A DNA stretch of 64,000 nucleotides from Cyanophora paradoxa (taxonomy: Eukaryota > Glaucocystophyceae > Cyanophorales > Cyanophoraceae). The stretch spans positions 28,604-92,603 of the forward strand of contig QPMI01000031.1 of assembly GCA_004431415.1 (NCBI GenBank). Direction: 5' to 3'. The first letter of the stretch is position 1; every line of letters begins with the position of its first letter. Of the stretch, positions 21,573 to 32,078 are shown piece by piece. A model generated the notes under the pieces. That model had not been told where the DNA came from and did no database searches. It saw nothing but the letters and a program-made list of their open reading frames with translations. Both the position numbers and the translations under genes were made by a program.

Positions 21573-22088
21573 GCGCGGGCGGGTTCAAAACTCGGAAAAA
21601 AAGATCGCGTGTACCTCCCCTGCCATCTGCGGAAGCGGCAGCTCCGAGCGCCGCGAGCAAGCATACACATCCGCGACAGTTAGGCGCCGAAGAGCAGCAG
21701 GCGAGCCCAGCATGCGCGATAATGCGCAATTGCGATGCATAGCTACCTTAGGCGAAGCGGCTGGTCCACCCGCGCGGTCCTTGCCGGCCGCGATGCTCGC
21801 TCGTCGATATGGGTATGACGCGCTAAGCAAGGGGAGCATGCCCAGACTGGGTACGCAAACTGCTGAACGTCCAACTCCAGCTGAACGCCCTGCAGCTGGT
21901 GGGCCTGAAGCAGCCTCAAGCGTTAGCTATGTCGCATCGACAGTGTAGCTATGTTAGCTGTGGAGCGAAGCATATGCCCGCTGACTACGTGTCCGAGGAG
22001 GAGGACCAGGAGGAGACCATCAACGCGCCGTGCAATCGCCCAATGACTTCGTCTGTCATCGAGATCAACAGCAGCGACTCGGAGAGCG

Positions 22089-22706
22089 ATGGACCAGCGG
22101 CAGCGCGCCGAGCGCAGGGCGCGCATGAAGGCGGACGAGGAGCGCGCGCTCGAGGAGGAGGATGAGATCAGGCGGCGCCACCAGGCAGCTTTGGAGGTCA
22201 ACCTCGCAATAGAGCGCGACTCGGTGAGGCCATACAAGCTGGCCGAGCTCAAGCAGTTGCTGGAGTACGCGCGCGCGTGGATGCGCGAGCACGAGCAGCT
22301 GTACGAGCAGTTCGAGGTCGCGCTGGCGCACAACAACCTCCTCGAGGCCATTAACCTGCGGTCGGAGATCCGCAAGCACCGCAGCACGGCGCGCTTCTGC
22401 GGGCAGGACCCCCTCGGGCTCTACGAGGAGGCGGCCTTCAAGCCTCTCTATGACAACGTGACGGCCTTGCAGCGGCGGGCGGGGCAGATGGAGCATTTCG
22501 GCGACAATCTCTTCAAGTGCGCGGAGCACTTCCAGCGGGTGCGCATCCGGCAGCAGCAGGCGGCGGCGGCGGCGGCGGCGGAGGCGGCGGAGGCGGCGGC
22601 GGAGGCGGACGGGGCTGCTGCTGCTGCTCGGTGCAAGCGCCGCCGCCTGCGTCGCGGCGACGGCGTGCTCGTCTCGCGGCCGGACGATGCCGACGACGAA
22701 GCGTAG
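22089..22706 (+). CDS. Coiled-coil protein, unknown function
   Basis: A 205-residue ORF, strongly alpha-helical and charged (MDQRQRAERRARMKADEERA...), with an Ala run and a basic stretch near the end (CKRRRLRRGDGVLVSRPDD) before TAG. Upstream, in another frame, 21977-22100 encodes an acidic segment with VIEINSSDSESD, which looks like a SUMO-interacting motif. The true start may lie there if a base is missing from the assembly. Function not recognised. Confidence 0.6.
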   Translation: MDQRQRAERRARMKADEERALEEEDEIRRRHQAALEVNLAIERDSVRPYKLAELKQLLEYARAWMREHEQLYEQFEVALAHNNLLEAINLRSEIRKHRSTARFCGQDPLGLYEEAAFKPLYDNVTALQRRAGQMEHFGDNLFKCAEHFQRVRIRQQQAAAAAAAEAAEAAAEADGAAAAARCKRRRLRRGDGVLVSRPDDADDEA

Positions 22707-23041
22707 CGCCGTTAGCCGCCCCCGCCCCGCCGTTAGCCGCCCCCGCCCCGCCGGCCCCGCCCCCGCCCCGCCGGCCCCCGCCCCGCCCCGCCGGCCCCCG
22801 CCCCGCCCCGCCCGCCCCGCCCCCGCCCCGCCCCGCCCCGCCCCGCCCCCGCCCGCCCCCGCCCCGCCCGCCCCGCCCCGCCCCCGCCCGCCGCCCCGCC
22901 CCGCCCCGCCCCGCCCCGCCCGCCCCGCCCCGCCCCGCCGGCCCCCGCCCCCGCCCCGCCGGCCCCCGCCCCCGCCCCGCCGGTCGCCGCCCTGCCGGCG
23001 ACGGCGTCCTCGTCTCGCGGCCGGACGATGTCTGCAGCTAG
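22656..23041. repeat. CCCCG(CC) tract flanked by a duplicated gene end
   Basis: About 280 bp of CCCCGCC/GGCCCCCG units (22709-22990) lie between two near-identical stretches, about 22657-22690 and 22998-23031, each encoding GDGVLVSRPDD. The second copy is followed by VCS and a TAG. This could be a local duplication, or an intron whose flanking exon end was copied. Confidence 0.75.
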
Positions 23042-24526
23042 AGTCACCAGCTGCAGTCTGCACCTGGCTTGAATACGACAGATTTACTAGTTATTCTGCT
23101 ATCGTGCGCGCACCGTGGCACCGTGGCACCGTGGCACTCAGTGACTACCGAGAGTGGCGGGCGGGCTGGCGGGGCGGGCTGACAGGGCGGGGCGCCTGGC
23201 GGGACAGTCGGGGGCCTCCGGGACACTCTGGCAGTCCGGGGGCCTCGGGAGCCTATTTTCGCGCCATACAAGGCCTCCCCCGACCCTGCAGCTGCATAGG
23301 AGGCCTTATATAGTGCTTTAAAAAGGTTCTCTAAGCTTTTTTCGATGTCTCCCAGCTCCTGGGGCGATGGGCCCAATTTGGAAGGGCCAAAAGTCAGCAG
23401 AAGACTAGCTGTAACGTAGTGTATAGGCGTATGATGAGTCATATGGTATGACGGGTTAAATGGGCCCATCGCGGGGGCTTTGTGCAGGGCACTAAATAAC
23501 GCCGTGTGACGCCTCTACATCTTGAATAAAAAGTTCTAATCAAGATACGAGGCTGCCGTGCTTCAATCGCAAGCCTCGGAGTGCAGATTCCCTGGCAGAT
23601 CAAAAATTGCGAACGCGATACCGGGGTCGCCGCGCGCTCGCAGCCTTGCGAAACCTTGAGAGCGGATAAGATTGCCGCCGACAGCGAGCCCAGCTCCCCG
23701 CTCGCAGTGCAGCCGCGCGCTTAAGGCGCCGGCCAGCCACTTGGCCCGGCTGCAGCTGCTCCGGCACGGGCGGCCTCAGCCAGCCGGCACCATGCTATCG
23801 CAGCTTCAGCCATGAGCCTCGGAGAGGGCGGAAGTCTCCGAGGCTCGGTCCGCGATCCAGGGCAGGCGTGCGTATGTTCCAAGTTCGCGGGCGAGGGCGT
23901 GCGCCTCGCCGAATCGTTGTCGCGGCGTGCGCCTCGCCAGGTGTACTACAGTGCCACAGTGCCACGTTGTCGAAAGCGCGAGCCGCTCAGTCAGCCGAGT
24001 TTCCTCCGCTGGCCAACCGGGTACGCATACGCCCGGCCCGGCCCGGCATGCCACGAGAGCGCCCGCGGCGCTTCACGCGGTCTTCCTTCATCTCCGTGAC
24101 CCGCTTCTGCGAGACGAGGTCGGTGGGGGCAGCGGCTGCTTGCCGCAGTGCATGGATTGCCAGCCCCAGGTGCGAGGCCTTGACTCATCCCGAGCTTCCC
24201 GAGCAGATTACCAGGCGCGCCGGCGTAGCTCAGCGCCGATTGGGTCTGGCACGGTCCGCCTTTGCGGCCGACCCCGGTTCCGTGCCCAAGCCGTTCCGAC
24301 CTTCCCGAGCAGATTACCAGGCGCGCCGGGCGCACCTAGCTCAGCGTCGCCGAGCTTATAGGCTAGGCTTGCTCGGAGGCTCCGGATGCACGCACAGTTA
24401 GCCAACCCAGCCGCGCCCCGCGTCCCCGCCCGGCTGTCGTGTGGGCGACGCATGCGCAAAAGGAACACAAATTTTTCTCATCCGATGAGAGCTCTAGCTA
24501 TGCAGGACGAAGCGAGCGGGCCGGGG
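23042..24526. other. Intergenic region with small repeats
   Basis: No supported gene. It contains three copies of CACCGTGGCAC (about 23109-23133) and a repeated TTCCCGAGCAGATTACCAGGC at about 24198 and 24302. An AATAAA lies near 23524. Confidence 0.5.
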
Positions 24527-26281
24527 CTAGCGCCCGATGGCGGGCGCCTCGAAAGGCGACGTCTCCGGCGGCACAGCAGCGTGTAGCTGCTGGACCGCGG
24601 CGACCCACCCTGCGACCCTAGGCCCCGGGGTTCCCGCATGAGCACGTCCCTCATGTAGAGATACTCGATAACGGCCTCCAGCTCCTCCACCTCCTTTATG
24701 TACATGCGCTCCTCCTTCCGCCACACCTTCGCCTCACGCTCCAACTCCAAGTCCCAATTCCTCTTCATCCTTGAGACCTGCGCCGCGCCGCGTTACGCGC
24801 CAGCGGGCGCACGCACGCGTGTGGGCAATCGCGGACCTTGTTTTCCAAGTCATCCACCTTCGTCTGCAGCGCAGCGTTCTGGTTCTGCAGCTCCTCGCAC
24901 TCCTCTTCGAGGTTTTTGACCCGAGTCGCTCTCTGCGGGCGCCGGAGGGACCGCCGTCAGCAGCGCATTGCGGGCGCCGGCGGCGCGGGCGGCGCGGCGG
25001 CCGGCGGGCTCACCAGACTGGCGTTGAGCTGCATCATCTCCTTCTCCAGCTGAGCGATCTTCTCCTCCCGTTGAGCGATCTGCCGCTGCTTCTCCCTGTT
25101 GGCCCACCGCAGATCAGGGAGCTCCCGCTCCAGGGAGCTGCACTTCTGTTGGAGCTCCTCACGCTGCGCCGGTGCACGGAGGAACACGTCGACTTTCGCC
25201 TTCAGTTGATTGGCGAGCTCCGCGCCAGTTAGACCCTTGTCTAGGACATCCTGCGGCCCGAATCAGCGAGGCAAGCTGCGGGCGAAGCGCACGGCGGCGT
25301 GAAACGGCGCGCGCACACGCTGCTGAAGGTACTCGATCGCTTCAAGGAGCTTGGACGCCATGCGAACCGCATCGGAAACCCGCTTGCAGCCGGTGAGCCT
25401 CCGATAGAGTGCGGCGTCCTCCTCCTCGATGCGAAAGCGGTGCCGCCCGGGCTTGTCCCAGGGGTGAATCGATCTTCCTCCTCGCCCGTCATCTCGACAT
25501 CGCACTTGCGCCGCTTGCACTGCTGCTTGGTGGACGTGGCGGGCTTCTTCGGGGCTGGCTTCTTCGCGGCTGAGCTGGCAGGCGACGGCGCGACAGAGGG
25601 ATCGTCCATATACCGCTCCATGGCAACGAAGGGATCCTCATATTGCTCGCTCGGTGCCGCCGCGGGCGAAGGCTGGGAGGTCGCCGCCGCTGCCCGCTTG
25701 CGACTCACGCGCTTAGGCATGTCCACGGGGGTCGCTGGCGAGGCCGCTGCCGCCGGCGGCTGCGTGCGTGGAGGCGTGGCCGGCTGATCATGCGAAGGCT
25801 GCGATTGCGAGGGCGCAGCTACTACCCGCTTGCGACGCGGGCGATCAGGCGTGTACACGGGGGTCGCTGATGAGGCAGCTGCGACAGGCGGCGTACACGG
25901 CTGTACAGGCGTACCCCCCCCCAAAGGCGTCCCTGGCGTCTCACAGCAGCCGCTGCCGGGGCTCTGCTCGAGCTCTGAGCGTACTGGCGAGACTTGTGGG
26001 GAGTCGCTCCCGCCCGCCGGCTCCGCCGCGGGAGGCGCCAGCGCGACCGCGGCCGTCGCATGCGCAGCTGGCGCTGCATGCGCAGGCTGAACGACTTGCT
26101 CGCTCAAAGCTGCGTCGCCAAAGTCGTCTGGATTCACGTCCTCGCCGAGGTCGTCCTGGCTGCCGCAGGTGCTGCCGCCAATCTGGCCGTGCCGCGGCCT
26201 GCCATCGCTGGCGCCGCCCAGCCACGCTCTAATGGAACCGAACGCTGAGCCGACCTTGGCAGACAGCACAGAGAGCGGCAT
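24527..26281 (-). CDS. Coiled-coil protein with Pro/Ser/Thr-rich N terminus
   Basis: Start Met 26281. The first 250 residues are low-complexity (Ala/Pro/Ser/Thr), with basic patches such as TPDRPRRKRVVAAPS that look like nuclear localisation signals. After a one-base shift near 25460 comes HRFRIEEEDAALYRRLTG and a helical stretch. Later exons form a long coiled coil: LRWANREKQRQIAQREEKIA, NLEEECEELQNQNAALQTK and LEREAKVWRKEERMYIKE. The end is PPETSPFEAPAIGR with TAG at 24527. Donors seen are GTGAGC near 25012 and GTCCGC near 24836. A structural or chromosomal role is possible; no family was recognised. Confidence 0.6.
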
Positions 26282-27051
26282 CTCGATCGCCGAACGCTAA
26301 GCTATAAGCGCTTTTGCTTTTCCCGCGCAAGTCCGTGGCTGGCCGCAATCTAGCTGCAGCTGGCCGTGGCTTGGAAGGGGGGGGAGATGGCTTGGGGGGG
26401 ATATAGAATTTGGTCTAGCCAGCTCGAACTCGAACTCAGCCGGCTGATAGCCGCCGTGACACGGCCGTGTTCAAAATTCAAATTCCATCCATTGTTAAAG
26501 CTCGCGAACTAGCGGGATGTCCAAAAGGTCGCGCCGTTTTCGGCCCGTCGAGGTCCGTCCGGGGCCGTCTGCGACATGCGAAACAGCTCCTTACCGGCGC
26601 GGCGGCGGCGGCGAGCTACTATGATACTTATACAAAAATCCCAACACTAATACTGTTACCGATGCAGATCTCTCAGATGAGGTTAACGTTCACGAGGTCG
26701 AGGTCTCGGGTCCAACGGGTCCGAGCAACCAGTCTCTGGAACTTGCAAATGAACTTCGCTGAGCAGGAACTGGGGCTACGCTAGTGAAACGAAACGAAAC
26801 GCGTACGGTGTACAAACAATCTAGCTATAGGCAAATGCGAACACCTCAAGTAAACACTCTGTCAACCATACGCGATCTAATACATGTACAGCCGCACACA
26901 AATGCAATAGAAACTCTGATCTAGAGCTTAAAGCCTTGAAGCTTGCTTCTTTGCACTTTGGAGGGGCCTTACTATCGCGCGGCCGACGCTCCGTAGTCCA
27001 GCCCGACCGAACTCCAAACCCAGCGAACATCGACCGCCCAGCCGCGGCCCC

Positions 27052-28146
27052 ATGCCCGCCACCTCAGCGGAGACAGCAGCCACACCGTCGGATGCGCCCC
27101 CGGACGCACCGACGCCCCGCCCGCTGCTCACGGTCGCCTTTTTGAATGTCGAAAGCCTTGCAGGCATACCTCGGCGCATCTGGCTCACCGGATGGCTCAA
27201 GCGTACCAAAGTGGACGTCCTCGGCATCGTTGACCACCGGCTCAATCCGAAGCAGATCGCGGCCCTTACGCAGCGCATCGAATCATCGTGGCGCGTGCTC
27301 ATCCCGCCCGCCGCAGAGCTTAAACCCAACGTCTGGAGCCGAGGCACCGGTTTCCTCGTCCGCAAAGCCATCCCGGCCCTCCCCGGTGCTACAGCCACGC
27401 TCGTGCCCCTCCCGCCCACGCCGGGCCTGCGGCCGCACGATGCTTCACTACTTCGCCTCTCCAGCGACACCAACGCATACAGCATTATCTGCCTCTACGC
27501 CCCTAATGACGCGGCCTCGCAGAAGCGCCTGGCGGCAGGCGTCACCCAGGCGATCGAATCGCTCCAGCTTCCCCCGAACGACGCCCTCATTCTAGGCGGC
27601 GACCTAAACGCCTACGCGCTCCCGCATTTAGAAAGCCGCCGCCGTGCCGGCGCACCGCCCCCCTTCGGGCACTGGTCCGATCTCATGGCTGACTTGGACC
27701 TGTTCGACGAACATCGCCGCAGGCGGCCGCGAGACCGCATATACACGCGCTGGCACCGCAAGACGAACCGCTTCGACCAGAACGCGGCGCGACTGGACTA
27801 CGTCCTCCTCTCAGCCGACCTCTGCGTCGCGGCGGAGCGCGTCGGTATCCTTCGCACGGCGGGCGCGGCCCCGCGCCCTGACCACGACGCGGTCTACGCG
27901 CGGCTCCATACGGACGCCGTCATCGCGCCCCGGGCGGCCCGCTTCAGGCTCCACGACCGCATCCTCCACTTCCCGCCGTTCCAGCGGTCCGTGCGGGCCT
28001 GCACGGCCGAAGCGCTAACTCGCCAGCCGGCTCTCTGCACCGTGGAGTGGCAGCGCTGGCTCGACGAGCTCTTCGCTGAATACAGGGAGATCGCCCGCCG
28101 TACCCGCCCCAGGCTGACTCGGAGGTCCGAGACGCCCGCGAAGTGA
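27052..28146 (+). CDS. LINE apurinic-type endonuclease domain
   Basis: 364 residues of the exonuclease-endonuclease-phosphatase fold. It would nick target DNA to prime reverse transcription. Visible motifs: VAFLNVESL (Asn), LGIVDHRL where the catalytic Glu is usual, IICLYAPND, LGGDLNAY (Asp-x-Asn), RLDYVLLS and PDHDAVYARL (the Asp-His pair). It starts at Met 27052 in the GC-rich leader. The frame then shifts near 28110 into EVIAGLWRDAEQALQ, which leads toward the reverse transcriptase. Confidence 0.88.
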   Translation: MPATSAETAATPSDAPPDAPTPRPLLTVAFLNVESLAGIPRRIWLTGWLKRTKVDVLGIVDHRLNPKQIAALTQRIESSWRVLIPPAAELKPNVWSRGTGFLVRKAIPALPGATATLVPLPPTPGLRPHDASLLRLSSDTNAYSIICLYAPNDAASQKRLAAGVTQAIESLQLPPNDALILGGDLNAYALPHLESRRRAGAPPPFGHWSDLMADLDLFDEHRRRRPRDRIYTRWHRKTNRFDQNAARLDYVLLSADLCVAAERVGILRTAGAAPRPDHDAVYARLHTDAVIAPRAARFRLHDRILHFPPFQRSVRACTAEALTRQPALCTVEWQRWLDELFAEYREIARRTRPRLTRRSETPAK

Positions 28147-28441
28147 TCGCAGGCCTCTGGCGCGACGCGGAACAAGCGCTCCAAGACGCGGAGGTAGACA
28201 CCACCGAAGAAGACTACGCGGTCGCCGATATGGGCTACCTGACCATCCAGGAAGCAGCGCTCGACGCCGCAGACGCGGCTCTTAGCTCCCGCAAGCACCT
28301 AGAACGCTCCCTCGCGCACGCGCACACAGTCCCCCCCGAGCTCGCCCGTCATATTAAGTACTCCTCGGCCGACAACCGTATGCGCTCGCTGCAGCCGTAC
28401 CCCCGCGAGAGGGTACCCCGGCGGCCACGACGGAGGAAGAC

Positions 28442-30613
28442 ATGGCGGCGCACGCCTGCGCATACTACACGGAGCTCCTCGCGGCCCAACGCCCGCTTCC
28501 CCCCGACCTCCCGGCGGCCACGCCGCCCTCGGCTCCGGCGGCCCCGGCCCGCCGCCAAGAACCACGGGCAACGGAGCATTCCAATGCTCGCCCAGGCACC
28601 ACCACGGGGTCGGAGCCTGAAGGCGCTCGCCCGTACCAGGGAACGGCTAGGCCGAACCCGCAGACCACGGGGCCCGAGCCGGAAGGCGCTCGCCCGTCCT
28701 TGGAACCGGGAGCCTCGGGCCCCGTGGACGTGACGCCGGAAGCCACCGCCGCTTTCCCGGCGGTCGTCGAGAAGCTGCGCGCTGCCCACCTTCTCACCCC
28801 CGCCGACCCCCTCACGTGTGAGGAAGCCGAGCTCTTGTCCCGCTGCCTCGATACAGCGCCCCCGCCCTTGCACCCCCCGATGTGCGCCCCCTATACGGTT
28901 GGCGAGATCGAGGAAAGCCTAAAAGAGATGAATAAGTCGACAGCGCCGGGCGAGGACGGCCTCTCTGTAAAGTTCTATCTCACGTTCTGGAACATCCTCG
29001 GCCCGATAGTCACAGAAAGCTATAACTGCGCGCGCGCGCTGGGCACCCTATCGGAGCGCCAACGCACGGGGCTAATCCAACTGCTCTATAAGAAAGGAGA
29101 CCGCGATAAAATCCAGAACTGGCGCCCAATCACCCTCCTGCAAATAGACCGCCGCCTCTTCGGAGCGGTTCTCGCGAAGCGCATAGCGCCCGCCTGCCAG
29201 CACACTATCAGCTCCGTCCAAACGGGCTTTATGCCGGACCGCACCGGGGCAGACAACGTCTGGCAGATGCAAGCCGTCATCCGTCACGCGGACCGTACGG
29301 ACCAGCATGTCGTGATACTAAACACCGACTTCGAGAAAGCGTATGACCGCGTAGAACACCTCTATGCGCTCCGGGTCCTAGCGGTCCAGGGCTTCCCGCC
29401 CGAATTCCTCGCCGACGTCCGAGCTATCACGAAAGGCGCTAGATCAAAAGTTATGATCAACGGGCAGATCTTCCCAACCATCATCCCGGTTACGCGCAGC
29501 GCTCTCCAGGGCGACCCATTCGCATGCATGTTCTTCAACACGCAGCAGGAGCCCACCACGCGAGACATCCTCGCGGACCCCGAAATCACAGGCGTACCCG
29601 CCCCTCGGGACCCCGGGATCGAATCCAAGCTGGTCCAATACGCCGACGACGCAGCGCACTCGCTCAAGATCAATCCCCGCAGCCCAGACCCTGGCCTGCC
29701 CGTTAAGAAAACCATAGCTAAGTACCAGAAAGCAGGGAAGTACAACGGCTCCTCGCTCAATCTCGGCAAAACCGAAGGCATGCTCGCGGGAGCCGCAGCA
29801 CCGACAAAGCGGCCCGGCCACCCAATCACCCTCCCAGCATGGACCCAAGCGATTCCGATCCGCTGGGTCAAGTCCACGTCCACGCTCGGTATCCCGCTCG
29901 GCCCGAGGGGCGAATTTGACGCCCGCCCTTACTGGGCTAAGCGTGTAGACGGGATGCGCAGCCGGAGAGCTCGCTGGAACCTGCGCGCGATGCGCGTCCA
30001 CCAACGCGTCTACGTAGCCACGGCCATCGTGGCGTCTGTTAATATGTACGCGGCCGCGTTCCTTCCGTGCCCCCCGTCGGCCCTCCAAGCCATTAAGGAC
30101 GAATACTGGGCAGCAATATGGCCCTCGTCCGCAGATGCACCCGCCCGGAAGCGCAGCGCGCGCGGCCGGATATCACGAGCGAAAGCTGTCCTCCCACCGT
30201 CCAACGGCGGCCTCGGAGCACTCGACCTTGAGAGCCGCCTCCTGGCGCAAGCAGGCACGTACATTCGAGCGCTCTGTGACCCCTCCTTCGCGGTTTGGAA
30301 GCTTTTCGCCGCAGAAGAGATGCAGGAACTAGTGCCCAAGAAATACGCGGCGGCCGCGCAGGCCCTCGGCCTCAACGCGCTGGGCGCCGACCTCCGCTTC
30401 CGCCCGTATGCAGCCCTCCTCCCTGCTCAGGGGCCCCTCGCACCAGCGGTGCGCATCCTCACGCTCCTACGACCCCCGGAATCGGGCCCGACCCCCTCCG
30501 GTGCCCGCCGCACCGCGCAATCGCGTCCCTGCCGCTCACGCGGGATCGCCTCAGGGCGGAGCCGCTCTGGCTCAACCCGGTGCTCGCCCCGCCTGGCCAA
30601 ACCTGGGGCATAG
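28442..30613 (+). CDS. LINE reverse transcriptase domain
   Basis: 723-residue open frame. RT motifs in order: STAPGEDGLSVKFY, LLYKKGDRDKIQNWRPITLL, LNTDFEKAYDRV (first catalytic Asp), TRSALQGDPFACMFF and LVQYADDAAHSL (the YADD catalytic pair). The thumb-like region follows. The first roughly 100 residues are a linker, and 28442 is simply where the open frame begins after a shift; it is not a real start. Near 30500 the sense frame passes to another frame (LPLTRDRLRAEPLWLNPVL). Confidence 0.9.
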   Translation: MAAHACAYYTELLAAQRPLPPDLPAATPPSAPAAPARRQEPRATEHSNARPGTTTGSEPEGARPYQGTARPNPQTTGPEPEGARPSLEPGASGPVDVTPEATAAFPAVVEKLRAAHLLTPADPLTCEEAELLSRCLDTAPPPLHPPMCAPYTVGEIEESLKEMNKSTAPGEDGLSVKFYLTFWNILGPIVTESYNCARALGTLSERQRTGLIQLLYKKGDRDKIQNWRPITLLQIDRRLFGAVLAKRIAPACQHTISSVQTGFMPDRTGADNVWQMQAVIRHADRTDQHVVILNTDFEKAYDRVEHLYALRVLAVQGFPPEFLADVRAITKGARSKVMINGQIFPTIIPVTRSALQGDPFACMFFNTQQEPTTRDILADPEITGVPAPRDPGIESKLVQYADDAAHSLKINPRSPDPGLPVKKTIAKYQKAGKYNGSSLNLGKTEGMLAGAAAPTKRPGHPITLPAWTQAIPIRWVKSTSTLGIPLGPRGEFDARPYWAKRVDGMRSRRARWNLRAMRVHQRVYVATAIVASVNMYAAAFLPCPPSALQAIKDEYWAAIWPSSADAPARKRSARGRISRAKAVLPPSNGGLGALDLESRLLAQAGTYIRALCDPSFAVWKLFAAEEMQELVPKKYAAAAQALGLNALGADLRFRPYAALLPAQGPLAPAVRILTLLRPPESGPTPSGARRTAQSRPCRSRGIASGRSRSGSTRCSPRLAKPGA

Positions 30614-30923
30614 GCAAAATTGATGAAGCCCTCGCCGCCCGGCTCACTGCCGCCCACCAGATCACCGGCCCCGCGCCCCAAGACCTCTCCCAGGCCGCGT
30701 ACACGCGCCTGAATGAAATCCGCGCCCAGGTCCGCCTTCGCGCAGCCCAGCTCGGCCTCGCCCCTCTCGACACGCCCCCCCAAGCTATCCTCCCCGGGCC
30801 GACCCTCGGATATGGCTGATCGCAGCCCCAGCAGAAGCTGGCGCTGGCCCCAGAAGGCCGCGCTCAGGCCCGATCATCTTCGCGACCCCAGGCACCCCGC
30901 CGCTGGGCTGCACGACCAGCACA

Positions 30924-32057
30924 ATGCCCGACGGCACCATAGTAGGCCCGCCCGGCCCCCCCGCGCCCCTCCCAGCCGCCCCCGCGCTCCTCCCCCGCGC
31001 CCTGATCATCGCCGTCCCACCGGGGTCGGCGAAACAAAAAGCCCGGTGGCCAGACGGCCGCGCCGTGACCGCGGGCCGCCTCGACCGCGCCCCCTGGATC
31101 CACACCGGGCTCCTCTACCGGACCCCGACCGGCCCCCGCCCCTGGCTCCACTACCGCATCTCGGCGGGCTACCGCGCCCTCCGGGCCCAGCCCCCCCGCC
31201 CGGCCCCCGGCCCTCTCGCCCGCTTCGGCCCCCCGCCCCCCGGCAAATGCTGGACCCAGGTGTGGGGCGCGGGCACGCAACATGCCCACCTGTCCCCGTG
31301 GAACCGCGAGACCTGGCTCTGGGCCACCCACGCTTGCCTCCCCGCCGGCCAATTCCTTTTCCATATTGGGGCTCGCCCGACCCCGTTCTGCTGCGCCTGC
31401 CCCGGCTCCGATGTACCCCCCGATACCTCGGACCATGCAGTCTTCTACTGCGAGCCCGCGCGCGCGGCCTGGGAGGAACTGCTCGATAGGTGGAACGATT
31501 TCTACGGCACCTCTATCCCCCTCGAATGCGCGCACGCCCTCACCGGATTCCTAGCCGTCCCAGAAGAGCTTAAAAAGCGCCGCACCGGCTCCGCACGCCA
31601 GAGACGCGAATTCCGCATGCCTCGTAGCCTGCTAGCGGCCCTGGCGGGCCTCATGATCAGCGCTGCATGGTCAGCCCACGTCCGCGCCATCCAGGACAAC
31701 GCCCCCGACAGCACCGACAACACGCCCCGCCGCCCTACCAAGAAATCGATCTGGCAAGCATTTGAGCGCGCAGTCTGGGCCCGCACCCTCCTAGAGCAGA
31801 GCAAGATCGAGCTCGCCACCCGGGGCCTCCCCCAGGACGCGACGCAGCCAACTTTAGACCCGGACACAGTGGCCTGGAACTGGGAGCCGGCCGACCCCGA
31901 CGCGCCCCCGGACGCCCCGGCACCCCCACTCCCCCAGGCGCTCTGGACGGCAGACAGCTTCATTGCCACAGCCCACCGCTCAGCACACGAAACAACCCTC
32001 ACCCGCGGGCCCCTCCTCGACCCGCCGCCGGACTCAGACCCCGACAGCGACGACTGA
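30924..32057 (+). CDS. LINE C-terminal region with zf-RVT-like zinc site
   Basis: The open frame contains RETWLWATHACLPAGQFLFH followed by CCACPGSDVPPDTSDHAVFYC, which matches the Cys/His arrangement after the RT in plant-type L1 elements (zf-RVT). It then has an acidic end and TGA. No RNase H domain was recognised. 30924 is where the open frame begins; the true protein continues from the RT. Confidence 0.75.
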   Translation: MPDGTIVGPPGPPAPLPAAPALLPRALIIAVPPGSAKQKARWPDGRAVTAGRLDRAPWIHTGLLYRTPTGPRPWLHYRISAGYRALRAQPPRPAPGPLARFGPPPPGKCWTQVWGAGTQHAHLSPWNRETWLWATHACLPAGQFLFHIGARPTPFCCACPGSDVPPDTSDHAVFYCEPARAAWEELLDRWNDFYGTSIPLECAHALTGFLAVPEELKKRRTGSARQRREFRMPRSLLAALAGLMISAAWSAHVRAIQDNAPDSTDNTPRRPTKKSIWQAFERAVWARTLLEQSKIELATRGLPQDATQPTLDPDTVAWNWEPADPDAPPDAPAPPLPQALWTADSFIATAHRSAHETTLTRGPLLDPPPDSDPDSDD

Positions 32058-32078
32058 GGCCGCGGCGCCCGGACGCCG

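Larger units (their letters stand above)
26975..32057 (+). mobile_element. L1-like non-LTR retrotransposon (LINE), with frameshifts
   Basis: The element has a 5' leader from 26975 (the same start as the copy at 15213), an endonuclease ORF, a reverse transcriptase ORF and a C-terminal zinc-binding region, all in one order. The reading frame must change near 28100, 28405 and 30500, each in a C/G-rich run. No poly-A tail or target-site duplication could be defined, so the 3' end is approximate. The 5' part appears identical to the fragment at 15213, implying recent activity. Confidence 0.9.

Noticed and set aside
22517-23313. Long Pro/Arg ORFs across the CCCCG tract
   Set aside because: Pure repeat translation; all frames stay open because the repeat lacks T and A.
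24215-24300. Possible tRNA (TAGCTCAG-like D-loop motif)
   Set aside because: No T arm or acceptor pairing; the motif belongs to a short duplicated segment.
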